Origin: Corynebacterium minutissimum
GTDB taxonomy: Bacteria; Actinomycetota; Actinomycetes; Mycobacteriales; Mycobacteriaceae
Length of the DNA stretch: 64,000 bases
Assembly: GCF_016889765.1 (NCBI RefSeq)
Contig: NZ_CP069533.1
Coordinates: 2,294,001-2,358,000 of the forward strand
Reading direction: 5' to 3'
Shown here: positions 34,952 through 43,371 of the stretch, piece by piece
Layout: the number at the start of each line of letters is the position of its first letter
Numbering within the stretch: the first letter of the stretch is position 1
Notes under the pieces: model-generated
What the model was told of the DNA's origin: nothing
The model's input: the letters and a program-made list of their open reading frames with translations, nothing else
The model's database searches: none
Program-made: the position numbers and the translations under genes

Positions 34952-36292
34952 TTAGGCGTTTACGCTTTCACGGTCGTTTTCGTCGTCGTTCATGATGTTG
35001 GAGACACCATTTTCGGCAGCGTCCCACGTGGCCTGGTCCTGGATGCCGGCACGCTTGGCCACAATGGTGGCGCACAAGGACTGGCCGGTGACGTTGACGG
35101 CGGTGCGGCCCATGTCGATGATGGGCTCGATGGCCAGCAGTAGGCCGACACCGGCGAGCGGGAGGCCCAGGGTGGAAAGAGTCAACGTGAGCATCACGGT
35201 CGCGCCCGTGGTACCCGCGGTAGCGGCGGAACCGATGACGGAGACGAAGATGATGAGAAGGTACTGGGTCAAGGAAAGATCAATGCCGTAGAACTGGGCA
35301 ATGAAGATTGCCGCAATGGCCGGGTAGACGGAGGCGCAGCCATCCATCTTGGTCGTGGCGCCCAGCGGAATAGCAAAGGAAGCGTACTCGCGCGGCACGC
35401 CCATAGCTTTCTCAGTGAAGCGTTCGGTGACTGGCATGACACCCATGGAGGAGCGGGTGACAAAGCCGAGGGAGAAGACCGGCCAAACACGCTTGTAGAA
35501 GCCGATGACTGGAATGCGGTTAAAAAGGAGTACAGCGGGGTACACCACGACGATTACCAGGGCAAGGCCCACGTACATTGCCAGAACAAACTTGCCCAAG
35601 GAGCTCATCGCGTCCCAGCCGTAGGTAGCCACGGCCTTACCGATGAGGGCCGCGGTGCCGATCGGGGCAAGGCGAATGATCCACCACAGGACCACCTGGA
35701 TGACCTTGAGGAAGGATTCGGTAAAGCGCAGGAAAGGATCGGCGGCCGTGCCGGCCTTCACAGCAGCGATACCCAGTGCTAGAGAAATGACGAGGAGCTG
35801 GAGGGCGCCAAAGCCCAAAGAAACAGAGTCGTCGCTCAAGGATGCAGAGAGCCCGAAGAAATTGGAGGGGACGAGCTGCTGAAGGAATGCGGTCCAGGAA
35901 CCGACGTGGGAAGGATCGGCGGCAGTGGAGGCGTCGACAGTCGTGCCCACACCCGGCTTCATCACGAGCGCCACCAGGATGCCGGCTAGAACCGAGAAGA
36001 AGGCAGTGATGGCGAACCATACGAGGGTGGAGATTGCGAGCGAAGCAGCGTTGGTGACCTTGCGCAGGTTGGCAACCGAGGTAACCACCGCGGCGAAGAT
36101 GAGCGGCGGGACCATCACCTTGAGCAGCTGGACGTAGGCGCCGCCGATGCCGGAGAGGGTATCGGAGAGCCAAGAGGATTCCATGCCGGAGGCAATGAAG
36201 CCGAGGATGAGGCCAATGATGAGGCCGGCGATGACCTGGGCGCCAAAGCCGGTGGCCCAAGAGGGCAGCGTGCGGGAAGAAGTGTTAGACAC
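34952..36292 (-). CDS. Dicarboxylate/amino acid:cation symporter (DAACS family)
   Basis: A 446-residue membrane protein with the glutamate-transporter fold. It has MVPPLIFAAVVTSVANLRK, the Ser-rich RSSMGVMPVT loop, IPLGATTKMDGCASVYPAIAAIFIAQ (hairpin and TM7 NMDGT-like motif, here KMDGC) and AGTTGATVMLTLTLSTLGLPLAGVGLLLAIEPIIDMGRTAVNVTGQ. It imports Glu, Asp or C4-dicarboxylates with Na+ or H+. Asp replaced by Cys at the end of the NMDGT motif is a small oddity. Confidence 0.92.
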   Translation of the reverse strand: MSNTSSRTLPSWATGFGAQVIAGLIIGLILGFIASGMESSWLSDTLSGIGGAYVQLLKVMVPPLIFAAVVTSVANLRKVTNAASLAISTLVWFAITAFFSVLAGILVALVMKPGVGTTVDASTAADPSHVGSWTAFLQQLVPSNFFGLSASLSDDSVSLGFGALQLLVISLALGIAAVKAGTAADPFLRFTESFLKVIQVVLWWIIRLAPIGTAALIGKAVATYGWDAMSSLGKFVLAMYVGLALVIVVVYPAVLLFNRIPVIGFYKRVWPVFSLGFVTRSSMGVMPVTERFTEKAMGVPREYASFAIPLGATTKMDGCASVYPAIAAIFIAQFYGIDLSLTQYLLIIFVSVIGSAATAGTTGATVMLTLTLSTLGLPLAGVGLLLAIEPIIDMGRTAVNVTGQSLCATIVAKRAGIQDQATWDAAENGVSNIMNDDENDRESVNA

Positions 36293-36408
36293 GAGAAATT
36301 CCTTCTAAACAGCGTTGTATAGAAAAGACCAATTGGTTCGCATATTACGAACAGATCGGTTCGCTAGAGATATCAACACAGTACGCTGGATGTAAATTCC
36401 CACGCAAC
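36293..36408. promoter_or_regulatory. Symporter promoter region with repeated GCGAACC boxes
   Basis: On the minus strand GCGAACC occurs twice (GCGAACCGATC and GCGAACCAATT) and GTTCG/CGAAC make a short dyad, about 30-60 bases upstream of the symporter start. These are possible regulator sites. No gene lies here. Confidence 0.3.
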
Positions 36409-37035
36409 TTAAGGAATGCGTTTAGTCCAGGCATCGGTGAGGAATTTTGTGTCGACGAGGCGGTGGGCGTCGGCAAGCGTGGCGTCGGAAAGATCGGCGT
36501 CGACGGCGCCATAGCGAGTGGCGAACTCGCGCGCCATCGTGTCGATAATCTCCTTGCGTGGCACGCCGGTCTGTCGGCGCAGTGGATCGACGCGCTTCTT
36601 TGCGCTGGCCAAACCCTTGGATGAGACCTTGACTTTGCCGATGCGCAAGACCTCCAGCATCTTGTTTGCATCGATGTCGTAGCTCATCGTGGTGTGGTGC
36701 AGCACCGCACCTTGCCGCCGCTTTTGGGCTGCGCCACCAATCTTGCCGCCGTCCGACGTGATGTCATTGATCGGCACATACCAAGCATTTACTCCAAGCT
36801 TGCTCAGTGCGGCGAGCACCCATTGGTCGAGGTACTCGTAGCTGGCCTCGTAGGAATAGCCGGCCACGAGAGACTCCGGAGCGTACAGGGAATAAGTCAC
36901 GCAGTTGCCGCCCTCCATAAACATGGCGCCACCGCCGGAGATGCGGCGCACGGGGATGATGCCGTGCTTGTCGACGCCTTCCTGGTCCAGCTCGTTGGAA
37001 TAGGACTGGTATGAACCGAACACGACTACGTTCGG
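36409..37035 (-). pseudogene. lplA: Lipoate-protein ligase, 5'-truncated by prophage insertion
   Basis: About 209 codons remain of a lipoate-protein ligase A family gene. The catalytic core is intact from VVVFGSYQSYSNELDQEG onward: RRISGGGAMFMEGGN, YVPINDITSDGGKIGGAAQKR (lipoyl-AMP lysine), HHTTMSYDID. Upstream, an in-frame stop appears at 37036-37038, where the host homology ends. In related proteins the conserved domain begins well before GSYQS, so roughly the first third or more is missing. A GTG at 37023 could start a short product but lacks a ribosome binding site. The missing 5' part should lie at the other prophage end. Confidence 0.85.
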
Positions 37036-37037
37036 TT
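37014..37037. other. Putative attachment site core (attL)
   Basis: AACCGAAC-ACGACTAC-GTTCGGTT is a perfect 8-bp inverted repeat around an 8-base centre. It lies exactly where lplA reading stops and prophage sequence begins. Tyrosine integrase core sites have this shape: two inverted arms flanking a 6-8 base crossover region. The site can only be confirmed by finding the partner attR. Confidence 0.6.
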
Positions 37038-37117
37038 ACTTTTTAACCACCTGGATCCGGCGTGTCGGTGTGAGTTGTATCACCTAATCTAAAATCCATC
37101 ATCACTGTAAAGCTGGC

Positions 37118-37152
37118 GTTATCATTTTATAACGGTGTGACGGCGTTCACAC
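37118..37152. promoter_or_regulatory. Two adjacent dyads, candidate early operator
   Basis: GTTAT-CATTTT-ATAAC (37118-37133) and GTGTGA-CGGCGT-TCACAC (37135-37152) are two dyads with the same 6-base spacer, one base apart. TTGACA at 37169-37174 follows, with GATAAG as a weak -10 candidate paired to TTGCTT at 37163. They are 85-120 bases upstream of the first early gene, a natural place for a phage repressor. Confidence 0.45.
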
Positions 37153-37238
37153 TAAAAGTAGCTTGCTTTTGACATAATCCGAAAGATAAGGTTGAGTCAA
37201 TTCATTAAAACCGATAAATACGAAAGGGAGGTTTAGAA

Positions 37239-37817
37239 ATGGATTTCAAGACAACCAACCAGAATAAGCGCGCTGCACTCTACGCAAAAAAGGTGTGGAT
37301 GGAGCTTAATGCTTACCTCAACTTTGACAAGGCAATTGAGACCAAACAGCACGAGGTAACAAATGAATGTGGTGTTGGGAAAAAGCTCGTTCCACAACTT
37401 GAAGAGAGAAACATCCGCGTGATGAAACGTGACGATGGCGAGCTGTTCTATGTAGGTGTGTCAATATCGAAAGAATTGGTCGTTGATGGGACATGCGAAC
37501 GGCCAGCCCGGGTAAGCGTGAGTATTGACAGTAAGCAACCAGAGGGTGTTGCCTTCCGCGATTTCTATTCGTACCTAAAACCACCACTTTGCAGATCGTG
37601 GGGTGAACCATTTTCGTCAGATGATCCCGACGACAAGGTATACGACACGCGCACCTTTGACGTGCTGCACTGTCTACCAGATGAACTTAAATCCCCAGAG
37701 CTTATTGAGCTGGAGAAAGAGAAGTTTGGTGCCGCCTATGAGCCAAACCCAGACGGAACCCGCGAGATCGGCTGGATTATTCCATTCCCCGGTACAGAAG
37801 CCAAAAAAGAAAAATAG
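37239..37817 (+). CDS. Hypothetical early phage protein
   Basis: A 192-residue soluble protein of unknown function with a strong AAAGGGAGG ribosome binding site. Its N-terminal helix (NKRAALYAKKVWMELNAYLNFDKAIETKQHEV) and the segment CLPDELKSPELIE have counterparts in the next gene (RKRALFFVHQMMREIDDSINQELLVKTEHTRA and YLPDELKAPHIL), so the two look like diverged duplicates. It is the first gene of the early operon. Confidence 0.8.
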   Translation: MDFKTTNQNKRAALYAKKVWMELNAYLNFDKAIETKQHEVTNECGVGKKLVPQLEERNIRVMKRDDGELFYVGVSISKELVVDGTCERPARVSVSIDSKQPEGVAFRDFYSYLKPPLCRSWGEPFSSDDPDDKVYDTRTFDVLHCLPDELKSPELIELEKEKFGAAYEPNPDGTREIGWIIPFPGTEAKKEK

Positions 37818-37826
37818 GTCGCAATC

Positions 37827-38291
37827 ATGGTTGATTACTCTAAACCAATGAAGCCACTAGGGGACGACAACGACCCTGAAAACCGCAAGCGCGCACTATT
37901 CTTCGTACACCAGATGATGCGCGAAATTGACGACTCAATCAATCAAGAATTGCTAGTCAAGACTGAGCACACCCGCGCTATCCAACGCCGCATTATGAAA
38001 TTGCCCCATGGTGATTATGTCTCGCTAGATGTGTCGGTTGAACTTGAGCCAGACCCCGAGGGCTGCTGCTGGATTAACTATCAAGTAGCGCGCCGCAAAC
38101 AGGAGGATGGCGCAGACTCACTAGCAGGCAAGATCTTAAGTCAAGGCCCGATCCCTATCTTTGCTACGGGTATGACGGTGAACACTGCCGAGGATATCGC
38201 CGCGCACCGTATGGTGGATTATTTGCCCGATGAACTAAAAGCGCCGCATATTCTGGATTATCCGGAAAAGGATTCTGAGCTGTCTTTGTGA
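37827..38291 (+). CDS. Hypothetical early phage protein, related to its upstream neighbour
   Basis: A 154-residue protein of unknown function, 9 bp after its neighbour. It shares the N-terminal helix pattern and the C-terminal LPDELKxP motif with that gene. The middle part differs. No membrane or enzyme motif is seen. Confidence 0.8.
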   Translation: MVDYSKPMKPLGDDNDPENRKRALFFVHQMMREIDDSINQELLVKTEHTRAIQRRIMKLPHGDYVSLDVSVELEPDPEGCCWINYQVARRKQEDGADSLAGKILSQGPIPIFATGMTVNTAEDIAAHRMVDYLPDELKAPHILDYPEKDSELSL

Positions 38292-38320
38292 CGAAGAACA
38301 CAAAAATAGATCGCTAAATG

Positions 38321-38353
38321 GCCTTGACTTAATAGGTCAAGGCTATGTATACT
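38321..38353 (+). promoter_or_regulatory. Early promoter with dyad over the -35 box
   Basis: TTGACT (38324-38329) and TATACT (38348-38353) are 18 bases apart. The dyad GCCTTGAC-N7-GTCAAGGC (38321-38343) covers the -35. An AAGAACACA box lies at 38294. The same set recurs before 43372 and 45017. About 75 bases of AT-rich leader follow before the next start, with no ORF. Confidence 0.65.
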
Positions 38354-38429
38354 AAAAGCATCACCGAAGAAAAACTGAGGTGAGATAATACATTTTATTT
38401 ATTTTTTTAGTATTTTATAAGGCTATATC

Positions 38430-38762
38430 GTGCTACACACTGAAGAATTTAAGACAGACACCTATAAAATTTACCTAGCGTTTGAAACCGCAATGGGTGC
38501 AACCATTCAAGCTCAGGTTACCATCTCCGAAGGTGAAGAGCAACCACAAGCACCGCTTGACTTTGCAACCGTGTATCCATGCGCTGAAATCGCTCTGAAG
38601 GACATTGTACATGCCTTAGACAATCTTGTCAACGCTGAAGATAAGACAGAATTCAACAACGCACTAGAGCTTGTTGGATACGAGACCGTACACGCCGCTG
38701 ACCTGGGCTGGCTGCACGGTGAACTCTATGTAGGCGCAGGCGAAGAAGCCGAAGCCGCGTAA
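38430..38762 (+). CDS. Hypothetical small acidic phage protein
   Basis: A 110-residue acidic protein with a GTG start and a weak AAGG upstream. It has alternating beta patterns (TYKIYLAFETAMGATIQAQVTISEGEE) and then helices. It is the first gene after the promoter at 38324. The function is unknown. Confidence 0.75.
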   Translation: MLHTEEFKTDTYKIYLAFETAMGATIQAQVTISEGEEQPQAPLDFATVYPCAEIALKDIVHALDNLVNAEDKTEFNNALELVGYETVHAADLGWLHGELYVGAGEEAEAA

Positions 38763-38778
38763 GCCACATCAGACCGTT

Positions 38779-38982
38779 ATGAGCGCCGCCCACAAGCGCG
38801 CACTAGCAATCGAAAAGTTACTAGCAGCCGCGCCGCCGCTGACCGACAAGCAAGGACTAGCAATAGCTAAGCACCTATACAGCGGCACTACCACACATAA
38901 GCACCGTAACCGCGTAATGATGAAGGCAAACAATAATGAGCACCAAGAACACGACAAGCGAGAAGGAGCGCTGGCTGCATAA
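38779..38982 (+). CDS. Hypothetical 67-residue phage protein
   Basis: A small basic ORF (HKRALAIEKLLAAAPPLTDKQGLAIAKHLYSG...) between two accepted genes. It overlaps the helicase start by 47 bp. No clear ribosome binding site is seen, but it closes an otherwise empty gap in the operon and the residue make-up is protein-like. Confidence 0.5.
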   Translation: MSAAHKRALAIEKLLAAAPPLTDKQGLAIAKHLYSGTTTHKHRNRVMMKANNNEHQEHDKREGALAA

Positions 38983-41089
38983 GTTAGCCATGGCTCACAT
39001 CGCTGTCGAGAATAACGAGGACAAGGACACCGACCAAGCCCGCGAGATAGTAAAGAAGGCTAAGACCCGGATCGATGTCTATGAGGAAGAGAAAGAAGAC
39101 TACTACACACAAGACACTATCGATGAATTCGATATTGACTTAATCGAGGCTGTCTCATTAGCCCGCGCGCAGGATGCGGAGCTGCAAGAAGAGCACCGCC
39201 AATCCGAAACCTTCTCGCGCCCGCCGATGACTCTTCTCATTGAGAACTTAGAAGAGTATTTCGAAACCATCAGTTGGGAGTATCGAACTTTAGAACAAAT
39301 TGGCGAAGATATCCTAGTACGCGCTAACACCATTTTGGGCGACCGTGCTGAGTTTATGAAGACTCACGAGAGCCTAGCCGCACGCTATCCAAAGATGCCC
39401 GCGCAGCCACAACTACCGCCCGCGCTCGCTGCACATATCCTGGTTCATGCTTGCCGCGTTATCCGCTTACAGACCCCTGGACATACTGAAACATCTGTTC
39501 GGGTACCGTTAGCTTATTATGTCGATGATGAAGCGGATCCAGCCTACGGCGTTTATCAGATATCTAGAAGCGGGTTATACGACCGCGCCGCAACCTTAAT
39601 CCCTGGAATCTCCGACCGAACCTTTTCCGACCTTGAGTCTTATCTCCACGCTATCGCACCAACCAAGCAGGGAGACGACCACGCGCACCTAGTAGCGCTG
39701 CAAAATGGAATCTTTAACGACAAGACAAAAGAGCTGGAACCATTCAGCCCTGAGTACATCATCACGACAAAATCAGCTGTCGCGCTTGACCCTGAAGCTA
39801 AAGAACCAGAACTGTATCTAGACGACGGCACCCGCTGGAGCTATGAAGATACGCTACTTGAAGCACTCGGAGGCGACCGGGAACAGTTAGAAACCTGTTA
39901 TGACGTGCTCCGCGCCACATTTTTCCCGCGCGTGCCGTATGGCTCATTAGTAGCGCTTAAAGGTAACGCGGGTAACAACGGTAAAGGCACCATGCTTGAG
40001 CTTATCCCGCTGCTGCATGGCACCTCAAACACCGCGTTTTTATCATTGTCAGAGATCGCTCAACCGTTCATGCTCGCTGGAGCGCTCGGGGTTACTACCA
40101 TCATTGGACACGAAAACTCGGTCGGGGAGTACGTGGATGTGAGGTCTATTAAGTCTCTTGTCACACACGACCCCATCACTGTTAACCCGAAGCACCAGCG
40201 CCCGATTAACACACGCATTCAAGCGCTTATCCTACAAAGTGTTAACGACATTATCCGCACTAAGGATGTCTCAGAATCCTTTATGCGCCGTATCTTATAT
40301 ATCAACTTTCTAGTATCGTTTACTGGTCGCGAGAAGACAGAGATTAAAGACCGCTTAATCCGCGACCCTGAATTCTTAGCCTGGATGACTAAGTACCTGT
40401 TGCTGGATAGGGAGCCGGTGCGCAAGTTTAAAGAGACCGCTGCATCGCGCGCTACTAAAGAGCAACAACGCTTTAGCACTAACCCGGTGTATGACTTCTT
40501 CCACGAATTCAAGGAAGCGTTTAAAGAACCGTTCATTGTCAAGAGTGCCGCTTTTGACCTGTACCGGGACTGGTACCGCGACACTAACCCTTCTGGTGCA
40601 CCACTAGGCCGCAATAACTTCTATAGCCGCTTTGAAGACGTTATCCGTTCATGTCCGCGCGCTGGCTGGAGCACCGAAGTGAAGCGTATGACCAAAAAAT
40701 ACGTAGACGATCGCTCAATGCTCCATCCGGGGCAACTTGTACCACCGTATACCCGCTACGGCAGATTATTCAAGGCTGAATCCCTATACACGGGTAGACC
40801 TGAAGCCTGGCTGAGGGTATTTCCAACATTCGACGACTATGTAGAGGCAATTACATATCATGTCAACAATCAGACCGCCACCTTTCCAGATGAGATCGTG
40901 GACACATTCAAGGACGGAAGCGCACTAGACAACATTCACAAGTGTGACGAGGCAACTAAAGGTCGCCTTATCTCGCTCGCTTATGAAGCGCTGACAGATG
41001 AGGGGATATCCGTTCACTTCAGAGACGGGTATTCGCGACTATTCGCAGATGAAGAGTACTTAACTCAACACTATATCAACAATCACTAA
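38936..41089 (+). CDS. Phage SF3/D5-type replicative helicase
   Basis: A 717-residue protein. The C-terminal half carries a D5/P4-primase-type superfamily 3 helicase: Walker A GNAGNNGKGT (about residues 343-352), a Walker B-like IIGHENS (about 390), and an SF3 motif C/arginine finger region, LILQSVNDIIR then SESFMRRILYINF. The N-terminal half is helical and acidic and lacks a recognisable primase motif. The matching primase-polymerase domain seems to be encoded separately at 43372. AAGG precedes the ATG. It would unwind the phage replication fork. Confidence 0.85.
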   Translation: MSTKNTTSEKERWLHKLAMAHIAVENNEDKDTDQAREIVKKAKTRIDVYEEEKEDYYTQDTIDEFDIDLIEAVSLARAQDAELQEEHRQSETFSRPPMTLLIENLEEYFETISWEYRTLEQIGEDILVRANTILGDRAEFMKTHESLAARYPKMPAQPQLPPALAAHILVHACRVIRLQTPGHTETSVRVPLAYYVDDEADPAYGVYQISRSGLYDRAATLIPGISDRTFSDLESYLHAIAPTKQGDDHAHLVALQNGIFNDKTKELEPFSPEYIITTKSAVALDPEAKEPELYLDDGTRWSYEDTLLEALGGDREQLETCYDVLRATFFPRVPYGSLVALKGNAGNNGKGTMLELIPLLHGTSNTAFLSLSEIAQPFMLAGALGVTTIIGHENSVGEYVDVRSIKSLVTHDPITVNPKHQRPINTRIQALILQSVNDIIRTKDVSESFMRRILYINFLVSFTGREKTEIKDRLIRDPEFLAWMTKYLLLDREPVRKFKETAASRATKEQQRFSTNPVYDFFHEFKEAFKEPFIVKSAAFDLYRDWYRDTNPSGAPLGRNNFYSRFEDVIRSCPRAGWSTEVKRMTKKYVDDRSMLHPGQLVPPYTRYGRLFKAESLYTGRPEAWLRVFPTFDDYVEAITYHVNNQTATFPDEIVDTFKDGSALDNIHKCDEATKGRLISLAYEALTDEGISVHFRDGYSRLFADEEYLTQHYINNH

Positions 41090-41106
41090 TAGGTGAAGGA
41101 TAGACC

Positions 41107-41583
41107 ATGACCACACACGACCACTTCGACGTGCCGGAGTACACACCAATGCTCCCAATGATAGGCGACAATGCCACACCATACATGCTCATAACCAGAG
41201 ATAACGATCGACATGTCGCACACATAGAGTATCACTGCAAGCTCAGTGACTTGAGCAACACCGAGAACAGAACGATCAGATATCCGTTAATTCTCGATGT
41301 CGCAGTACACGACAACATCGCCGCGCTAACCGTAACCATTGGCCGGGATAATGGTGAAAAGTACGCGCTACACGAAGAGTTCGAATTTACCGGAAAACGA
41401 CCCTTAACACTGGGGTACGCCGTCATAGCGCTTGGGGTAGCCCTGGAAAATCTCACCGAAGGCTACACCGATTTAACTATAGATATTGCCGGTCGCATTC
41501 AGCGCAAACTACACCAAGAGTACTTTGACGCGCTGAAGCAACTAGAGAAGCGCAGAATCACTAACCCACCAGCCACTAACTAA
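41107..41583 (+). CDS. Hypothetical phage protein
   Basis: A 158-residue protein, 17 bp after the helicase, with a GAAGGA ribosome binding site. Beta-rich middle (LILDVAVHDNIAALTVTIGRDNG) and a helical C-terminus (IQRKLHQEYFDALKQLEKRR). The next gene has the same overall layout, so a duplicated pair is possible. The function is unknown. Confidence 0.78.
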   Translation: MTTHDHFDVPEYTPMLPMIGDNATPYMLITRDNDRHVAHIEYHCKLSDLSNTENRTIRYPLILDVAVHDNIAALTVTIGRDNGEKYALHEEFEFTGKRPLTLGYAVIALGVALENLTEGYTDLTIDIAGRIQRKLHQEYFDALKQLEKRRITNPPATN

Positions 41584-41600
41584 GAGACAAGGACACTATC

Positions 41601-42101
41601 ATGCACGCAACATTATATAAATCCGGCGTAGGGTCATTCGAGATGCTAGACCGCGCCGCGACTACTGAACAAGTACGCGACCGACTGCGCCGGATGGCAA
41701 CAATTCCGGCGATAGGTGATACAAACCACACAACCCACATCACGATCGAGGACAACTGCGAAACGCTGGATGTAATCTACCGCGATGAATGCACCCAACT
41801 GTTGATCACAATTTCGCACATGGGGCACGAGATCAACGTTTACGCAATTGTTGAAAATATGCTGCTACCGGGGCGCGGAATCAAGGTAACCCAAGATGAG
41901 TCGGTAGCTGTTAGAAATTACGAAATCGACATGGAACACATTGTTGCCGCGCTCACCGCAATTCTTGAAAAGGCCGAAATCGATACACCGTATTTCGACA
42001 CGGGTACTGCGCACGAAATCCAAGAGAACATCTACAACAATTTTTTCTACACGCTAGACACGGTGAAGCGGGTAGGTGACGCACGGGGCGAGGCCGCATA
42101 A
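41601..42101 (+). CDS. Hypothetical phage protein
   Basis: A 166-residue protein with a beta-rich core (TLDVIYRDECTQLLITISH) and a C-terminal helix pair (AHEIQENIYNNFFYTLDTVKRV) resembling its neighbour's end. The stop overlaps the next ATG (TAATG). The function is unknown. Confidence 0.78.
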   Translation: MHATLYKSGVGSFEMLDRAATTEQVRDRLRRMATIPAIGDTNHTTHITIEDNCETLDVIYRDECTQLLITISHMGHEINVYAIVENMLLPGRGIKVTQDESVAVRNYEIDMEHIVAALTAILEKAEIDTPYFDTGTAHEIQENIYNNFFYTLDTVKRVGDARGEAA

Positions 42102-42307
42102 TGCAATGCCCGCACCCGACCAAGGTTAGGTATGCAACCAGAAAAGAAGCCGCGTACGCGCTGCTGACTATCTGGAAGCGCGCAGACCACACCAAGCAGA
42201 ATCCGCTAAATATCTACGAATGCCAGTGTGGTTATTACCACCTCACACACTACAGTTCACAAGACAAAATAAACACACGGAAAGTGAGCCTCGCTTATGC
42301 CTCGTAA
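42101..42307 (+). CDS. Small zinc-ribbon-like phage protein
   Basis: A 68-residue protein of a type common in actinophages. It begins CPHPTKVRYATRKEAAYALLTI and has a ribbon end, YECQCGYYHLTH, with Cys3, His5, Cys and His positions able to hold one zinc. It probably binds nucleic acid. It overlaps the previous stop and the next start by a few bases, so it is tightly coupled. Confidence 0.75.
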   Translation: MQCPHPTKVRYATRKEAAYALLTIWKRADHTKQNPLNIYECQCGYYHLTHYSSQDKINTRKVSLAYAS

Positions 42308-42653
42308 TAGACGAAGCGCAAAGGTCGCCGGATCATCTTTTGAACGGTTAGTGGCTGACTATCTCGCTGAAGAGCTAGACAACCCACACATTGACCGCCG
42401 CGTCAAGACCGGAAAGCACGACCGGGGCGATATCGCCGCCGTCGAGACTATGGACGGAGGGCGGGTAGTGCTGGAGTGCAAGAACCACAAAACCCTCAAG
42501 CTACCAGAGTGGTGGCGTGAGACGGAACAAGAGCGCATCAACGATAACGCCAAAATAGGCGTGATAGTACACAAACGCCACGGGCACGGAAAGCCCGCAG
42601 ACCAATGGGTGACGATGAATTTGGAAATGTTCGCCCAACTAATCAAACACTAA
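42297..42653 (+). CDS. PD-(D/E)XK nuclease, Holliday-junction-resolvase-like
   Basis: A 118-residue protein. KVAGSSFERLVADYLAEEL, then HDRGDIAAV and GGRVVLECKNHKTLKLPEWW give the E...D...ExK arrangement of a PD-(D/E)XK nuclease (Glu about 15, Asp about 45, Glu-Cys-Lys about 61-63). Archaeal-type Hjc resolvases and small phage restriction-type nucleases share it. In a replication module, resolving branched DNA is the most likely job. It overlaps the upstream gene by 11 bp. Confidence 0.7.
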   Translation: MPRNRRSAKVAGSSFERLVADYLAEELDNPHIDRRVKTGKHDRGDIAAVETMDGGRVVLECKNHKTLKLPEWWRETEQERINDNAKIGVIVHKRHGHGKPADQWVTMNLEMFAQLIKH

Positions 42654-42668
42654 CAGGAGATAATAACC

Positions 42669-43307
42669 ATGTCAACCACACCACAACCACCAAAATACAG
42701 CTGGCAACAGTCCTACCGCTGGGATCCGTTCACCGATGAAGAACTAGCCTTTGAGCAATGGAAGACAATCCCTGGCGCAAGTGGGTACGAAGTATCAACC
42801 CTGGGCCGCGTATACAACCGCAAGACTGGCAATATCCTCGCCTGGGGGTACACGGGTACAAGCTTACTTTATGCCTATGTCTCCGTGAAAACCGATATGG
42901 GGAACATCTGGTCACTCAAGGTACACCGCGCCGTGATGATGGCGTTTAATCCGACCGTGGATAACGCGATGGAGATAGACCACATCGACGGCAATGTGCT
43001 CAACAATCGCCTAGACAATCTGCGCTGGGTAACACATGCCGAGAACTGCCGCGCTCGCGCTATTAAGCGTCAGAAAGACAAGAAGGCTGGGGTAGTATCG
43101 GCGCGCCGCCGCCGCTCAACCCGTAAAGGGTACTGTAGCCGCAATCACAAGCTGCAAACCTACGAAGGTACAAACCGCCAAGACTGCCGCCAATGCCGGA
43201 AAGCAATCCTGGAACGTAACAAAAATTACGTGAACCTGATTCTTTGGCCGCTGAACGACCTCATGCGGGAAATCCCGCGAAACCCCGATAATATGCTAGC
43301 TGCTTAA
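42669..43307 (+). CDS. NUMOD4/HNH endonuclease, homing-type
   Basis: A 212-residue protein. An N-terminal NUMOD4 motif (EQWKTIPGASGYEVSTLGRVYNRKTG) is followed by an HNH_3-type nuclease: KVHRAVMMAFNP, DHIDGNVLNNRLDNLRWVTHAENCRA. A basic linker leads to a possible Zn site near the C-terminus (YCSRNHKLQTYE...CRQC). Such free-standing nucleases move themselves between phage genomes. CAGGAGATAATAACC precedes the ATG. Confidence 0.85.
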   Translation: MSTTPQPPKYSWQQSYRWDPFTDEELAFEQWKTIPGASGYEVSTLGRVYNRKTGNILAWGYTGTSLLYAYVSVKTDMGNIWSLKVHRAVMMAFNPTVDNAMEIDHIDGNVLNNRLDNLRWVTHAENCRARAIKRQKDKKAGVVSARRRRSTRKGYCSRNHKLQTYEGTNRQDCRQCRKAILERNKNYVNLILWPLNDLMREIPRNPDNMLAA

Positions 43308-43323
43308 TAGTGATAAAGAACAC

Positions 43324-43358
43324 ACCCCACTAGTATTTACTGGTGGGGTATTTTTATG
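43324..43358 (+). terminator. Hairpin terminator upstream of the primase-polymerase gene
   Basis: ACCCCACTAGT (43324-43334) pairs with ACTGGTGGGGT (43339-43349), 10 of 11 bases, followed by ATTTTTATG. It could end the upstream transcript. The same DNA forms the dyad around the next promoter's -35. Confidence 0.7.
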
Positions 43359-43365
43359 TTAAAAT
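43336..43365 (+). promoter_or_regulatory. Early promoter of the primase-polymerase gene, leaderless layout
   Basis: TTTACT (43336-43341) and TAAAAT (43360-43365) are 18 bases apart, and the ATG at 43372 comes 6 bases after the -10. An AAGAACACA box lies at 43316-43324. The arms of the hairpin at 43324-43349 flank the -35. Confidence 0.6.
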
Positions 43366-43371
43366 ATACAC

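Noticed and set aside
37000..37240. tRNA as prophage target
   Set aside because: No cloverleaf; the interrupted gene is lplA.
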